A stretch of 50,259 nucleotides of DNA from Rhodopirellula europaea 6C (lineage in GTDB: Bacteria > Planctomycetota > Planctomycetia > Pirellulales > Pirellulaceae). Position numbers and translations under genes: made by a program. The stretch is from the NCBI RefSeq assembly GCF_000338295.1, contig NZ_ANMO01000266.1, positions 1-50,259 on the forward strand, given 5' to 3'. The notes under the pieces are model-generated. The model did no database searches. It worked only from the letters and a program-made list of their open reading frames with translations, and was not told where the DNA came from. Shown here one piece after another: positions 34,870 through 43,957 of the stretch (its first letter is position 1; each line of letters begins with the position of its first letter).

Positions 34870-35442
34870 ATGCAAGACCGGAGCGTGAAAGTGGAAATGA
34901 AGACTTGGTTGCCAGTGTGCCTGTTGGGCATGCTGATCGTCGTTCCCGCGTGCCGCTCCACGGCACCATCCGCCCCGCCGATCGTATCTGAACCAACGAT
35001 CCCCGATTTCCCAGAAGCCCAGCCGCCGAAACCAAACTTTGTTTCGTTTGTCGACCGGCCTGAATTACAAGCTGGCACGGGCCCCATGGACTCGGACGCG
35101 TCCCTGGAGTTCACCGAAACCAGCTCCGGTCTGAAATATCGGATCCTTCGAAAATCGGACGGCAAAAAACCGACTGCCTTTGACACCGTTTCGGTCCACT
35201 ACCGAGGCTGGCTCAACAACGGCAAAGTCTTCGACAATTCCTATGACCGCGGTGAAGCAACCACCTTTCCCCTGGACGGCGTCATCGCTGGATGGACGGA
35301 AGGGATGCAACTCATCGGCGAAGGCGGGATGATCGAACTGTGGGTGCCATCCTATCTTGGATACGGCGAACGTGGCTCGCCTGGATCCATCCCCGCCCAC
35401 GCGATTCTGCACTTCATCGTCGAACTCGAAAGCGTGAAGTAG
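34870..35442 (+). CDS. FKBP-type peptidyl-prolyl isomerase lipoprotein
   Basis: The ATG at 34870 follows GGAGG by eight bases and leads into a lipoprotein signal with lipobox LIVVPAC (acylated Cys at about residue 28). A Pro-rich spacer follows, then a single FKBP domain in the last 110 residues (TSSGLKYRILRKSDGKKPTA, VSVHYRGWLNNGKVFDNSYD, FPLDGVIAGWTEGMQLIGEG, LGYGERGSPGSIPAHAILHF). It accelerates prolyl isomerisation of periplasmic proteins. All aromatic pocket residues expected in the family are visible. A GTG start six codons earlier and an ATG nine codons later are alternatives. It is convergent with the FAD oxidoreductase gene. Confidence 0.9.
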   Translation: MQDRSVKVEMKTWLPVCLLGMLIVVPACRSTAPSAPPIVSEPTIPDFPEAQPPKPNFVSFVDRPELQAGTGPMDSDASLEFTETSSGLKYRILRKSDGKKPTAFDTVSVHYRGWLNNGKVFDNSYDRGEATTFPLDGVIAGWTEGMQLIGEGGMIELWVPSYLGYGERGSPGSIPAHAILHFIVELESVK

Positions 35443-35460
35443 ACGCCCGCTCGGATCGGT

Positions 35461-35535
35461 CTACGAAGCTTCAACCTCAGCTTCAGCGTTCGTGCCGAAG
35501 AAGTTGTTCAGGCCGAAGAAATTCGCCGACCTCAT
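35461..35535 (-). CDS. Possible 24-residue ORF overlapping an FAD oxidoreductase stop
   Basis: ATG at 35533-35535 overlaps the TGA of the FAD oxidoreductase gene (ATGA), and the frame runs to TAG with the product containing [20 protein letters not shown]. The repeated NFFG looks protein-like, but the length is small and no family is known. It may be coincidence or the remnant of a longer 3' coding sequence. Confidence 0.2.
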   Translation of the reverse strand: MRSANFFGLNNFFGTNAEAEVEAS

Positions 35536-37634
35536 TCGCTGGCACCGGCGACCGGAATGAACTGCACCGCATCCGCGATGACGTAGCCATCTGAATCGTC
35601 GTTTCTGATCTCGACGACCGCGGATGCATCGCATTCAAACTCACCTAGTTTCGCTCGACCACCGGATTTTGAATCGCGTTGATTCACGCGAATCTCGTGC
35701 TGCTTTCCCGATGCGTCCGTGACTGCCACCAACGTGTTGCTGGCGCGGTTGGGGTGCACCGGCCACATCAAGTTCACCTGGTAGCGTCCCGGTCGTTTCA
35801 ATTTGGCTTGATAGACCACAACGCATTCGCCTTTGCTGGCGTCACTATCGTGCAAGTAATTCATCCCGACGCGTTGCCCCGATGAGTTGCTGACCATCCA
35901 AGCACCTTCCGTCTTGGCTTGAGAGTTGTCGACGACGATGCCATCAAGTGTTTTCGGATCAATCCCAGGTTTAGCTTCTGGGCCGGTGTATGCCAGCACT
36001 TGTTTGTCTTCCAGCAAACGATTCGCCAATCGTTCATAGTCAACATTTTGAACCGCGACTTGGTCGTCGATCGCAATCGCCGCCGCGGTGGCGGTTGTTT
36101 GACCAAGCACCATGAACACGGGTTCCATCCGGATCGAACCAAACGCGATGTGCGTGGCCGATAAACAAACCGGCACCAACAAATTGGAAACCTCACGCCG
36201 CTTAGGAACCAACGAACGATAACTGATTCCGTATGGCGGAAAACCACCGACCTGAACATCGCCTTCGTTTCGCACGTGTCCGTTTTCGTCGACGTAACGT
36301 TGCTGGTTGTGCGAATCCATTGTGTACGCCGCCAATCCGATCGAGTCTTCGACCGGCACCCCCTGGCAGTTCTTCTGTGTCATCACATACTCACCGACCA
36401 TCCGTCGCGCTTCGCGAATGTAGAGTTGGTCTTGCCAGCCATTGCCCTCAACAAATTCGTCCTTGCACATTCCCCAACGCGAAACTTGCCTGCGAACGTT
36501 TTCGGGAACGCGAGGGTGATTGGCCAACGTCCACATCAAACCTTGTTGATACAAGAGATGTTCCGCGACGATCTTTTCACGCTCTTCGTAGCTGGCTTCC
36601 GGATAGTCGTAGTTTTGGCCGATGAAGTCCGTTGAGAAGCCCAATCGATTGTTCGTGTCGGTCTTGCGGTTGGGCATGGAAGAATTGATCCACGGAGCCG
36701 CGTCTTCACCCGCTTCGTAGTTGCGAAGCATCAACTCGTACCACAGCGGCTGATATCCATCCGGTTTTTCGAACGGGATTCGATTCTGAGGATGATCGGT
36801 CAAGCACATCCGAAAGCAGTAGGCCTGCACCCGGTGGTCAGCACCGCCTTCTTCACCCGGTCCTTCTGGATCGATGTGCGGAAGCAACCCGCTGCTGGCA
36901 TCGCCGGGAACGACATACGGATCAATGCCTTTTCGAAGCTGGTGATGAATCGCCATCTTGGTCTGCACACCATTGAGCGTTTCGCCGTATTGCGAGTTCG
37001 CCTCTCGTCCCACTGTGTAGCTGACACCCGCGGCGGCCATCAGGTCGCCTTCGTAAGTCGCGTCGATAAACATGCGGGCCCGATAGGTTTCACCCGACTC
37101 CATTCGAATCGCGATGATCCGAGCCGGCAGGCTACGAGTCATCATCACTGCGGACCGATCGAGACGTTTGCCGTAGTCGACTCGGATGCCGTCTCGTTCA
37201 ATCCAATCTTCGTAGATCGACAACGCCGCGCTGGGTTCAAACGTCCACATCGCAGCTTCCCCCGCCGCGGTTTTCGATTGACCTCCGCCACGATACTCAT
37301 ACGATCGTTGAAACTTCCATGCCGCGGGTTCTTGGTAGTATTCCGCGACGTCTTCGTAGAACTCGCGAGCGATCCCTCCAATGGCCGCCTTGTTCCCGAT
37401 GTCGGTTTGCCCCAATCCGCCCGTGGTCAGACCACCGATACGTTGACTGGGTTCGATCACGATCACCGTCTTGCCCATCCGATGAGCCTGAACCGCAGCG
37501 GCGATTCCGGCCGAGGTGCCGCCGTAGACAACCAGGTCCACTGGTTCGGGATCCGCCGCTCTGGTTGGCACCGACCAAACGGCCATTACCAGCACCAATG
37601 AAAAAACGATGTTCGCTCGTGTTGTCCGACTCAT
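35532..37634 (-). CDS. Secreted FAD-dependent oxidoreductase with C-terminal beta domain
   Basis: The 700-residue protein has a signal peptide ([20 protein letters not shown]), then a Rossmann FAD site ([20 protein letters not shown], followed by [20 protein letters not shown]). The middle shows [20 protein letters not shown] and other pieces of the FAD_oxidored (PF12831-type) family common in planctomycetes and Bacteroidetes. The last 130 residues form a beta-rich, xanthan-lyase/golvesin-like carbohydrate-associated domain ([20 protein letters not shown]). It is the third gene of the operon behind the sulfatase and ferredoxin, 50 bases after the latter. Substrate unknown; a role in sulfated polysaccharide degradation is inferred from its neighbours. 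Confidence 0.9.
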   Translation of the reverse strand: MSRTTRANIVFSLVLVMAVWSVPTRAADPEPVDLVVYGGTSAGIAAAVQAHRMGKTVIVIEPSQRIGGLTTGGLGQTDIGNKAAIGGIAREFYEDVAEYYQEPAAWKFQRSYEYRGGGQSKTAAGEAAMWTFEPSAALSIYEDWIERDGIRVDYGKRLDRSAVMMTRSLPARIIAIRMESGETYRARMFIDATYEGDLMAAAGVSYTVGREANSQYGETLNGVQTKMAIHHQLRKGIDPYVVPGDASSGLLPHIDPEGPGEEGGADHRVQAYCFRMCLTDHPQNRIPFEKPDGYQPLWYELMLRNYEAGEDAAPWINSSMPNRKTDTNNRLGFSTDFIGQNYDYPEASYEEREKIVAEHLLYQQGLMWTLANHPRVPENVRRQVSRWGMCKDEFVEGNGWQDQLYIREARRMVGEYVMTQKNCQGVPVEDSIGLAAYTMDSHNQQRYVDENGHVRNEGDVQVGGFPPYGISYRSLVPKRREVSNLLVPVCLSATHIAFGSIRMEPVFMVLGQTTATAAAIAIDDQVAVQNVDYERLANRLLEDKQVLAYTGPEAKPGIDPKTLDGIVVDNSQAKTEGAWMVSNSSGQRVGMNYLHDSDASKGECVVVYQAKLKRPGRYQVNLMWPVHPNRASNTLVAVTDASGKQHEIRVNQRDSKSGGRAKLGEFECDASAVVEIRNDDSDGYVIADAVQFIPVAGASE

Positions 37635-37684
37635 GCAAACGTCCTGGGAGAAATTGTGATCAAGTGAAAATCAAGGCAGTCAAT

Positions 37685-38098
37685 TCAGCGATTCAACTCG
37701 TTGCGAGTGAAGCAGTGTTCTTCCACGACTTCACCACCAATCAGATGTTCTTGGATGATGCGTTCGAGCACCTCCGGAGTGCAGTCGCGATACCAAACGC
37801 CATCGGGATAGACAACCGCGATCGGGCCGGCCGCACAAACCTGCAAACAGTTGGCTTTGGTGCGAATGACACTGGCGTCAGTCCCAACCAGACCAAGTTC
37901 TTTGAGCCGTCGCTTGAGGTAGTTCCACGACTCCAAACTGGCTTCCTTGTCGCAGCACTTGGGCTTGGTCTGATCCGCACACAAAAACAGATGTCGTTTC
38001 GCGGTATGGATACCGAGCTTGCCCGCGATCGCTCGCAAGGATTCAGGGTCGCTTGGATTGATGGCTTCTTTCGATTTGGAGTTTGATTCAGAGGTCAT
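37685..38098 (-). CDS. Thioredoxin-like [2Fe-2S] ferredoxin
   Basis: The ATG at 38098 overlaps the sulfatase stop by four bases (ATGA), so the two are translationally coupled. The 137-residue product has a ferredoxin fold with Cys at [19 protein letters not shown] and [19 protein letters not shown], the C-x(10-12)-C/C-x3-C pattern of thioredoxin-like [2Fe-2S] proteins, then [20 protein letters not shown]. An in-frame start 16 codons earlier would overlap the sulfatase further. It is cytoplasmic (no signal peptide) while its operon partners are secreted. Electron transfer to an unknown partner is inferred. Confidence 0.88.
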   Translation of the reverse strand: MTSESNSKSKEAINPSDPESLRAIAGKLGIHTAKRHLFLCADQTKPKCCDKEASLESWNYLKRRLKELGLVGTDASVIRTKANCLQVCAAGPIAVVYPDGVWYRDCTPEVLERIIQEHLIGGEVVEEHCFTRNELNR

Positions 38099-39591
38099 GG
38101 GGTCTCCTTGACTGACGTCGTTTCTGGTTCGGGCCGTGGTTCCCAAGCGTCATAGTGTTTCGCGGATTGCCCTGACCAATACGGCGAAGATCCCCACAAC
38201 GGAACCGTTGTCAGCATGGATTCCCACGCTCCCAGTTCGCCATACAGTTCGCGAAAGCGGTCGGGGTTCTGTGCCGACAAGTCATGGCTTTCGGAGACGT
38301 CGGTGGAAACCTCAAACAACTCAGCCGGGCGATGCGAGGGACGTAGAAGCTTGTCAGTACCATCCAAGATCGCTGCTTGACCTTGCAATCGCCAATACAA
38401 TCGCCGACTGGGCGGTTCGCTGCCATCAACCAAATGAGGCGTCATTTCAATTCCGTCGTGTGTGCCAGCCAAACGGTTCATGCGTTTGCGATTGGACGCG
38501 TCTTCGTGAGACATGGGTTCAGCAAGTGCCAACGGCTGAGCGCCAGCCGCGGAACAAAACGTCGGCAGCAAGTCCAGCGAACTGATCACGCCGTCGTAGC
38601 GTTTGCCAGCTGGAAACTTGGCCGGCCAAGTCCAAATCATGGGCACGCGAATCCCGCCTTCTCGCATGGATCCTTTCACACCTCGAAGTGGCCCATTCCA
38701 ACTGCCGTTGTTGGTCGCACCGCCGTTGTCGGAAAAGAAAACCAACAACGTGTTTTTCCACTGCCCGGTTTCTTCCAAGTGCTTGCGAATTCGACCGACG
38801 CCGCGATCAAGCGCGAACATCATCGCCGCGTAGGTCCGGCGTTTCTTGTTTTGAATGTTTGCGAAGCGAGCCAAGTCGGCTTCCGTGGCGTGCATCGGCG
38901 TGTGCGGCGCGTTGTACGAGTAAAACACAAACCAGGGCTGATCCGGTTTCGCGGCTTCGTGCTGATCGATGAATCGCAAACCTTCGTCGGTGAAGAAGTC
39001 CGTCAGGTATTCGTTGGAAAAATCTTCCACACGTTGCCCGTTCCGTTCGATGACGTGATTCATCGTCGTCGGAAAGTAGTGATGACTGCCGGTAAGCATC
39101 CCACAGAAGTGATCGAAGCCTCGACGATTGGGATGATGCATCTCGCCCATCCCCAAGTGCCACTTGCCAATCAAAGCGGTCGCATAACCGGCCGCGCCGA
39201 GATGGTCGCCCAGCGTTTTCTCGCTGACCGGCAATCCCAACAACTCGGGCCGAGTCGCGTAGCGTTCGTCCGATGCATTCAGGTTGCCTTCGTAGCCAAA
39301 CCGCCGAGGATCACGGCCGGTCAGCAACCCTGCTCTTGAAGGCGAACACACCGCACTGGCCACGTAGGCCTGCGAGCACAACACGCCGGACTCGGCCAAT
39401 CGATCCAGGTTTGGCGTTTGTAAAGTTTGGCTGCCCATGCATCCCATGTCACCGTAGCCCATATCGTCGGCCAGGATCACCACAATGTTTGGCGGGGCCG
39501 ATTCAGCGGCACGCGAAGCTTTGGTGGCGAAGAAAACAGTCAGTGACAGGAAAACGAGGCGAGAAACCGCGGCAAGGTTGGGCGCTGGCAT
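38095..39591 (-). CDS. Secreted type I sulfatase
   Basis: The ATG at 39591 gives 498 residues with a signal peptide ([20 protein letters not shown]). The metal-binding N terminus reads [20 protein letters not shown], and the formylglycine site is Cys82 in [13 protein letters not shown] second metal site appears as [20 protein letters not shown]. Sulfatases hydrolyse sulfate esters; in marine planctomycetes they act on algal sulfated polysaccharides. The cysteine form needs a formylglycine-generating enzyme, which is not in the window. It heads the operon with the ferredoxin and FAD oxidoreductase and is divergent from another sulfatase across about 210 bases. Earlier in-frame starts at 39702 would bury the signal. 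Confidence 0.94.
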   Translation of the reverse strand: MPAPNLAAVSRLVFLSLTVFFATKASRAAESAPPNIVVILADDMGYGDMGCMGSQTLQTPNLDRLAESGVLCSQAYVASAVCSPSRAGLLTGRDPRRFGYEGNLNASDERYATRPELLGLPVSEKTLGDHLGAAGYATALIGKWHLGMGEMHHPNRRGFDHFCGMLTGSHHYFPTTMNHVIERNGQRVEDFSNEYLTDFFTDEGLRFIDQHEAAKPDQPWFVFYSYNAPHTPMHATEADLARFANIQNKKRRTYAAMMFALDRGVGRIRKHLEETGQWKNTLLVFFSDNGGATNNGSWNGPLRGVKGSMREGGIRVPMIWTWPAKFPAGKRYDGVISSLDLLPTFCSAAGAQPLALAEPMSHEDASNRKRMNRLAGTHDGIEMTPHLVDGSEPPSRRLYWRLQGQAAILDGTDKLLRPSHRPAELFEVSTDVSESHDLSAQNPDRFRELYGELGAWESMLTTVPLWGSSPYWSGQSAKHYDAWEPRPEPETTSVKETP

Positions 39592-39799
39592 GTTGGCTGG
39601 GGCGGGGTTCGATCTGGAAGGCGGGACTGAGGGGAGGCACAGTGTATTTGACACCAGGGCATCCACCCAAGATGCTAGCGACTCTAGCGACCAAGAAGAC
39701 AAAAAACATCTCTCCCCGTCGCTTCACAGGTGTTCATCCTTCAATAGCGACACCGTGTTCCCGCCGCGTTTCGACGCACCTTCCCCACCATCCAACGCA

Positions 39800-41254
39800 A
39801 TGTCCAAGCCATCCTTCCTCGCAAAGGCTGTCGCTGTCTTTGGTTGTCTCATTGCATCAAGCTCGCCATTCGCGGTGGCCGACGACGAGGATAGCCCGAA
39901 CATCTTGTTCATTCTGGCGGATGACTTGGCGTGGTCGGACCTTGGCTGCTACGGGCACCCGTGGCATGACACACCTCATTTGGATCGGTTGGCATCCGAG
40001 GGTGCTCGCTTCACTCAAGCGTATTCGCCCGCCCCCATTTGTTCCGCCTCACGGGCATCGATTCTGACCGGCAAGACACCCGCTCGACTGCAGTTCGAAT
40101 TTGTCACCAAGAACGAACCGGGACGGCAGAAGATCGACTTCCCAACGCCGATGTCAGCACCTCCGTTGACACTGAACCTACCGCTCAAAGAGCGAACCAT
40201 CGCTGAGTGCTTGAAAGACGAGGGTTATCAAACCGCGTTCTTTGGCAAGTGGCATGTCAGCTCTCACCATGAACGTTATTTGGGATGGAGCCCCACACAC
40301 GGCCCGGTGAAGCAAGGGTTCGAGATCGCCGAGGAAGACTACGGAGCGCATCCTTACGATTGGCAACATTCACCCATCGAAACGATCACCGAGGTTGGAA
40401 AATTCGCGTCTGATTCCATGGTTCAGCGTGTCGGCGACTTTCTTCGACAGGAACACGACCGTCCGTACTTCGCGATGGCGTCTTCGTTTTATGTCCACAC
40501 GCCAGTCCGAACGCCGTGCCAATGGCTGCGAGAAAAGTATGATGCTCGGGTTCCCTCCGATTCGAAGAAGCGAAAGAACCGGATCGAATACGCCGCCTTC
40601 TTGGAAACGTTCGACCATCACGTTGGCCAAATCCTTGATTCACTGGAGGAATCCGGACAAGCCGATCGGACCATCGTGGTTTTCTGTTCCGACAACGGTG
40701 GTCATCCGGAGTACACCGCCAACGCACCGCTGCGAGGTTCCAAATGGAACCTGTACGAAGGTGGCATTCGTGTGCCGATGATCGTTCGCTGGCCGGATGT
40801 TGTCCAACCACAAACTGAAATTAAACGTCCGGTGATCGGGTACGACTTGCTACCCACAATGGTCGACTGGGCGGGCGGTAATCCACCGAAGTGTGATGGA
40901 GAAAGCTTTGCTGACTCGTTGCGTGGCAAGTCCACGTCGACCGGCGAACCACGTCCCCTGATTTGGCATTTTCCGTACTACCATCCCGAGAAAGGGTTTG
41001 CCAAAGCACCGGACTCGATCGGCATCGATGATTTTGCTACCAGCCGGACTCGCCCGCAGTCAGCAATTCGACGTGGCCGGTACAAGCTGTTGCAATTCGC
41101 GGAGGACAATCGAGTGGAGCTCTACGATCTTTCCAGCGACATCGGCGAACAGAAGGATTTATCTACCCAGCAAGCGGAGCTCACATCGCAGTTGCGACGT
41201 GAATTGCAGCGGACACTGCAACAACACAACGCCCGCTTCCCAATCACCAAGTGA
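39800..41254 (+). CDS. Secreted type I sulfatase
   Basis: Starting at 39800 the 484-residue protein has a signal peptide (AVAVFGCLIASSSPFAVADD), the metal site NILFILADDLAWSDLGCYGH and formylglycine Cys81 in CSASRASILTGK, the Ala variant (CxAxR) also active in the family. The central FGKWHVSSHHERYLGW and VVFCSDNGGHPEYTANAPLR supply the remaining metal and substrate residues. Its N-terminal in-frame extension to 39485 lies antisense to the other sulfatase and is not used. Substrate: sulfated polysaccharide or mucin-type sugar, not determinable. It shares a 208-base divergent promoter region with the minus-strand sulfatase operon, suggesting joint control. Downstream lies the MITE-like element. 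Confidence 0.94.
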   Translation: MSKPSFLAKAVAVFGCLIASSSPFAVADDEDSPNILFILADDLAWSDLGCYGHPWHDTPHLDRLASEGARFTQAYSPAPICSASRASILTGKTPARLQFEFVTKNEPGRQKIDFPTPMSAPPLTLNLPLKERTIAECLKDEGYQTAFFGKWHVSSHHERYLGWSPTHGPVKQGFEIAEEDYGAHPYDWQHSPIETITEVGKFASDSMVQRVGDFLRQEHDRPYFAMASSFYVHTPVRTPCQWLREKYDARVPSDSKKRKNRIEYAAFLETFDHHVGQILDSLEESGQADRTIVVFCSDNGGHPEYTANAPLRGSKWNLYEGGIRVPMIVRWPDVVQPQTEIKRPVIGYDLLPTMVDWAGGNPPKCDGESFADSLRGKSTSTGEPRPLIWHFPYYHPEKGFAKAPDSIGIDDFATSRTRPQSAIRRGRYKLLQFAEDNRVELYDLSSDIGEQKDLSTQQAELTSQLRRELQRTLQQHNARFPITK

Positions 41255-41382
41255 TGCTCACGGTTTTGTTTCAAGAACCGATTGATGATCAAGCACGACG
41301 GCAGACGCCGGTTCTGCAGATCAAATGGACCAAAGCGTTTGCTTACTCTTAACCTCCCGATTTAAGTCAGTCTCCGAGGTCC

Positions 41383-41511
41383 TAGTGGTCTATCACAGCT
41401 GAAAGTTTGGGTTGATCGTAGTGGACGAGGCCACGAGGCCTTGGATTTGACGCCAGTTCAGGACTCGTGGCCTCGTCCACTACCCTACAAACAAGTCGTG
41501 ACAGACCACTA
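41383..41511. mobile_element. 129-bp MITE-like inverted-repeat element
   Basis: The ends are inverted repeats: TAGTGGTCTATCAC at 41383-41396 against TAGTGGTCTGTCAC read on the minus strand from 41511. Inside are perfect 20-bp inverted arms, GTAGTGGACGAGGCCACGAG (41418-41437) and its complement at 41464-41483, around a 26-base loop. The outermost TA on both sides could be a TA target duplication as made by IS630/mariner transposases. There is no coding capacity. I classify it as a non-autonomous miniature element or a large dispersed hairpin repeat. Confidence 0.68.
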
Positions 41512-41539
41512 AAACATTTAGAATGCACCTGAGCTTTAG

Positions 41540-41887
41540 ATCAACATCGGTCTCTACTACCGTGGGTACAGCGTCAGCGATGAGTTTCGTCTGAACTCAT
41601 GGACCAGCGTTCTGCTGACAGACAACTGGTCAGTCTCGCTCCGCGGTGAGCATCTTTGGCGTACCGATTACGAAGGATCCGACTCTTCAGCCGACAATTT
41701 GGTGATCTCAACCAACGTCGAAGAATTCCGAGGCGGTTACTGGTACAACCTCGGAATCGGCACCCAGTTGATGGCTCACGAGCACTACCTCAACTTTGAA
41801 ATCGTTCCCACCATCGCACAAGACCTCGACGGCATCCAACTCGAAACGGACTACTCCGTCATCGCGAGTTGGTCCAAGGCTTGGTGA
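41540..41887 (+). pseudogene. 3' remnant of an outer-membrane beta-barrel gene
   Basis: Just after a TAG at 41537-41539 the frame encodes 115 residues with alternating aromatic beta strands: INIGLYYRGYSVSDEFRLNS, WTSVLLTDNWSVSLRGEHLW, EEFRGGYWYNLGIGTQLMAH, LNFEIVPTIAQDLDGIQLET, ending SVIASWSKAW. The terminal aromatic residue is typical of outer-membrane proteins. There is no start, no signal peptide and no barrel N terminus, so it is a truncated pseudogene. The MITE-like element ends 28 bases upstream and could mark the deletion joint. A short ATG or GTG start at 41699 would give only 62 residues. Confidence 0.7.
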
Positions 41888-41909
41888 GCGAACGAAGTAC
41901 TATCGCTCC

Positions 41910-42665
41910 TCAACTGGTTGGCTTCCGACCGAGGAACAAGTAATACGGTGCCTTGATGAGCGGCATGTAGGGAACGCTTCCCAACCGCTCGTCGCAACGT
42001 TCGGTCTCGAATTGGCGGCTGAGCATCGCAAGATGATCGCTGGACAAGTAGACATTGTCCGACGCAAACCAAAGCGACCAAAATGTCCGCCGCAGCCAAC
42101 CATGTTGGCGACTCGTTGCCGCGGCATGTTTGCGTGAGACGTGAAAGTCGGTCACGGCGATGATTCCGCCCGGCTTGAGGATTCGCCGAGCAATCAAAAC
42201 GCTCTCGAACCAATCCGGAATCATCGTCAACGAATACGAATACGTGACGACGTCCACGCTATTTTCAGGCAGTTCAAACTTGGTCGCATCCGCATGATGC
42301 AGCGTCACATTTTTGAGTTCACGCTCCTCAATCCGCTCCGAGGCGACCTTCAAAAGTGATTGCGAAAGGTCGACTAGGTGAACCTCGGAAAGGGCCTTCG
42401 ACTGTTCTTCCACGGAGAACAAGTTGTGTCCGGTACCCGCACCGAAATCGACCCAAACACCGTCCTCAGGGAAGTCCACCCACGACATTAATTCTGACCG
42501 CCCGTGCAGAAGCCTCGCACGAAACGAATCATAGTGCGACGCCTGGCCTTCGTAAAAACTTTCCAATCGCTCGCCGTGAGTGTCACCGCGAACGGGACGG
42601 ACCAACAAGTGCCAAAGGACTTTGAGATCGTCAAAACGGGAAGTGGGTTTGATGGCCTCACTCAT
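41910..42665 (-). CDS. btaB: SAM-dependent N-methyltransferase, predicted BtaB
   Basis: BtaB adds three methyl groups to diacylglyceryl-homoserine to make the betaine lipid DGTS. The 251-residue protein is a class I methyltransferase with motif I in VWVDFGAGTGHNLFSV, motif II-like YSYSLTMIPDWFE and motif III IARRILKPGGIIAVTDF. Its ATG overlaps the btaA stop by four bases, so the two are coupled. The sequence alone would only support a generic methyltransferase; the name depends on the adjacent btaA. In Rhodobacter and algal enzymes the two activities are often adjacent or fused. Confidence 0.8.
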   Translation of the reverse strand: MSEAIKPTSRFDDLKVLWHLLVRPVRGDTHGERLESFYEGQASHYDSFRARLLHGRSELMSWVDFPEDGVWVDFGAGTGHNLFSVEEQSKALSEVHLVDLSQSLLKVASERIEERELKNVTLHHADATKFELPENSVDVVTYSYSLTMIPDWFESVLIARRILKPGGIIAVTDFHVSRKHAAATSRQHGWLRRTFWSLWFASDNVYLSSDHLAMLSRQFETERCDERLGSVPYMPLIKAPYYLFLGRKPTS

Positions 42666-43909
42666 GCTGCGACTCCAGCGGACGCGGGCGTCGTGCTGAC
42701 TTCACCGGAGGGGCGTCCGAATAAATCAGCGATGTAGAAGCTGCCATAGGTGTGAACCCGGTCGCGAGCGTGCAGGGATGTCGCCAATTCCTCATGGTAA
42801 TGAAGCAGATCGCCCAATTGAACTTGGCTGCCTTCATGCTGCAACATCAAAGGATTGACAAAGTCGACCGCCAACGCCGCACTTCGCCACAAAACGCGAG
42901 CGTCGGAGGTGGCACGATTCAGAATGCTTTGCCACTCCGATGCCAACAACTCGGGATAGCGGTCGTACAACCAATCCATGTGATCAAGCAACACAAATCG
43001 CGAGATGGGCTGATTATGGCCGGTCAAGAAGCCTTCGACCGTGTTGGTGTGCGTGTGAACGCGATCGACCAAACCACCTTTCAGCGTTTCAAAGTTCGCC
43101 TCTTTGAGATATTCCGGGCAGCACTCAGGCGTGTAGCTCCCCGTCAGGTAGACTCGCCAAAAGTAGTTGTCACGAAGCGGCAGCGTTTTAAACACCGCTT
43201 CGATCCGGTCTTGGATAAATCCACCGATACCACCGGGATAGCATTGATCGAGCTGGTTGCGTTGACTGCGGGGGACACCGAGCATCGCCAGCGTTGTGTC
43301 ACGACGCAACGCCCAACGAAGCGGTTTGCTCCAGAGCAACCGATTGATGTCGCGTTCCTGATAGATCTCTCGCTGTTGATCCACCGATTCCGCTTGCAGC
43401 AACTCCGAGATCGCTTCCTTCAAACCGGCGGGACGTTTCAGGTAGCCGTTGACCAACCAAGCGAACAATCCCGATGTGCCGCGAAAGTAAAAACTCTTCC
43501 GACGAGACGTTCCATCAAAGAAGTCCAAACGTCGGTCCCAAATCGCACGTGCGTCCGGCGTCAACGAACCACGAACATGATTGTGGTAGAGCGATTGCCA
43601 ATCGGAATGGTAACCGCGACCAAACACGTCGAAGAAGTCTTGGAATTTCAGCGTGCGAATGGAGGCGCACTTCAGTTCCAACAACGCGTTTTGCAGCGGG
43701 TTCATGTCCACCGCGTGAACGGACTTGGGGGCCTGCAGTGCATAGTCCAACGCATTGCAACCGGCGGAGGTGATCACCAGAACAGAATCGTCCGATCCCA
43801 GCGAAAGAGCTTGCCGGTCAATCCGAGGATCTTCCCAACAAGTGTTGTAGACCAGGTTCTTTTGGTGAACGACTTTGAAGCACTTGTTGCCGAGCCAATT
43901 TGCGACCAT
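42662..43909 (-). CDS. btaA: S-adenosylmethionine:diacylglycerol 3-amino-3-carboxypropyl transferase
   Basis: BtaA (DUF3419) transfers the homoserine moiety of SAM to diacylglycerol, the first step of DGTS synthesis. The 415-residue protein has the family's N terminus (HQKNLVYNTCWEDPRIDRQA), the SAM-binding glycine region VLVITSAGCNALDYALQAPK with the HAVDMNPLQNALLELK continuation, and the C-terminal SRFVLLDHMDWLYDRYPELL. Length fits the family. It lies between plcP-like (48 bases upstream) and btaB (4-base overlap). DGTS replaces phospholipids when phosphate is scarce. Family assignment firm; membership in phosphate stress is by analogy. Confidence 0.92.
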   Translation of the reverse strand: MVANWLGNKCFKVVHQKNLVYNTCWEDPRIDRQALSLGSDDSVLVITSAGCNALDYALQAPKSVHAVDMNPLQNALLELKCASIRTLKFQDFFDVFGRGYHSDWQSLYHNHVRGSLTPDARAIWDRRLDFFDGTSRRKSFYFRGTSGLFAWLVNGYLKRPAGLKEAISELLQAESVDQQREIYQERDINRLLWSKPLRWALRRDTTLAMLGVPRSQRNQLDQCYPGGIGGFIQDRIEAVFKTLPLRDNYFWRVYLTGSYTPECCPEYLKEANFETLKGGLVDRVHTHTNTVEGFLTGHNQPISRFVLLDHMDWLYDRYPELLASEWQSILNRATSDARVLWRSAALAVDFVNPLMLQHEGSQVQLGDLLHYHEELATSLHARDRVHTYGSFYIADLFGRPSGEVSTTPASAGVAA

Positions 43910-43957
43910 GCGGAGTTGTCTTTCGATTGATTGAGAAATACTGAGTGATTCAATGCG

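Noticed and set aside
42752-43930. 392-codon open frame antisense to btaA
   Set aside because: The minus strand encodes a full-length DUF3419 protein with conserved motifs; the plus-strand frame is a shadow.
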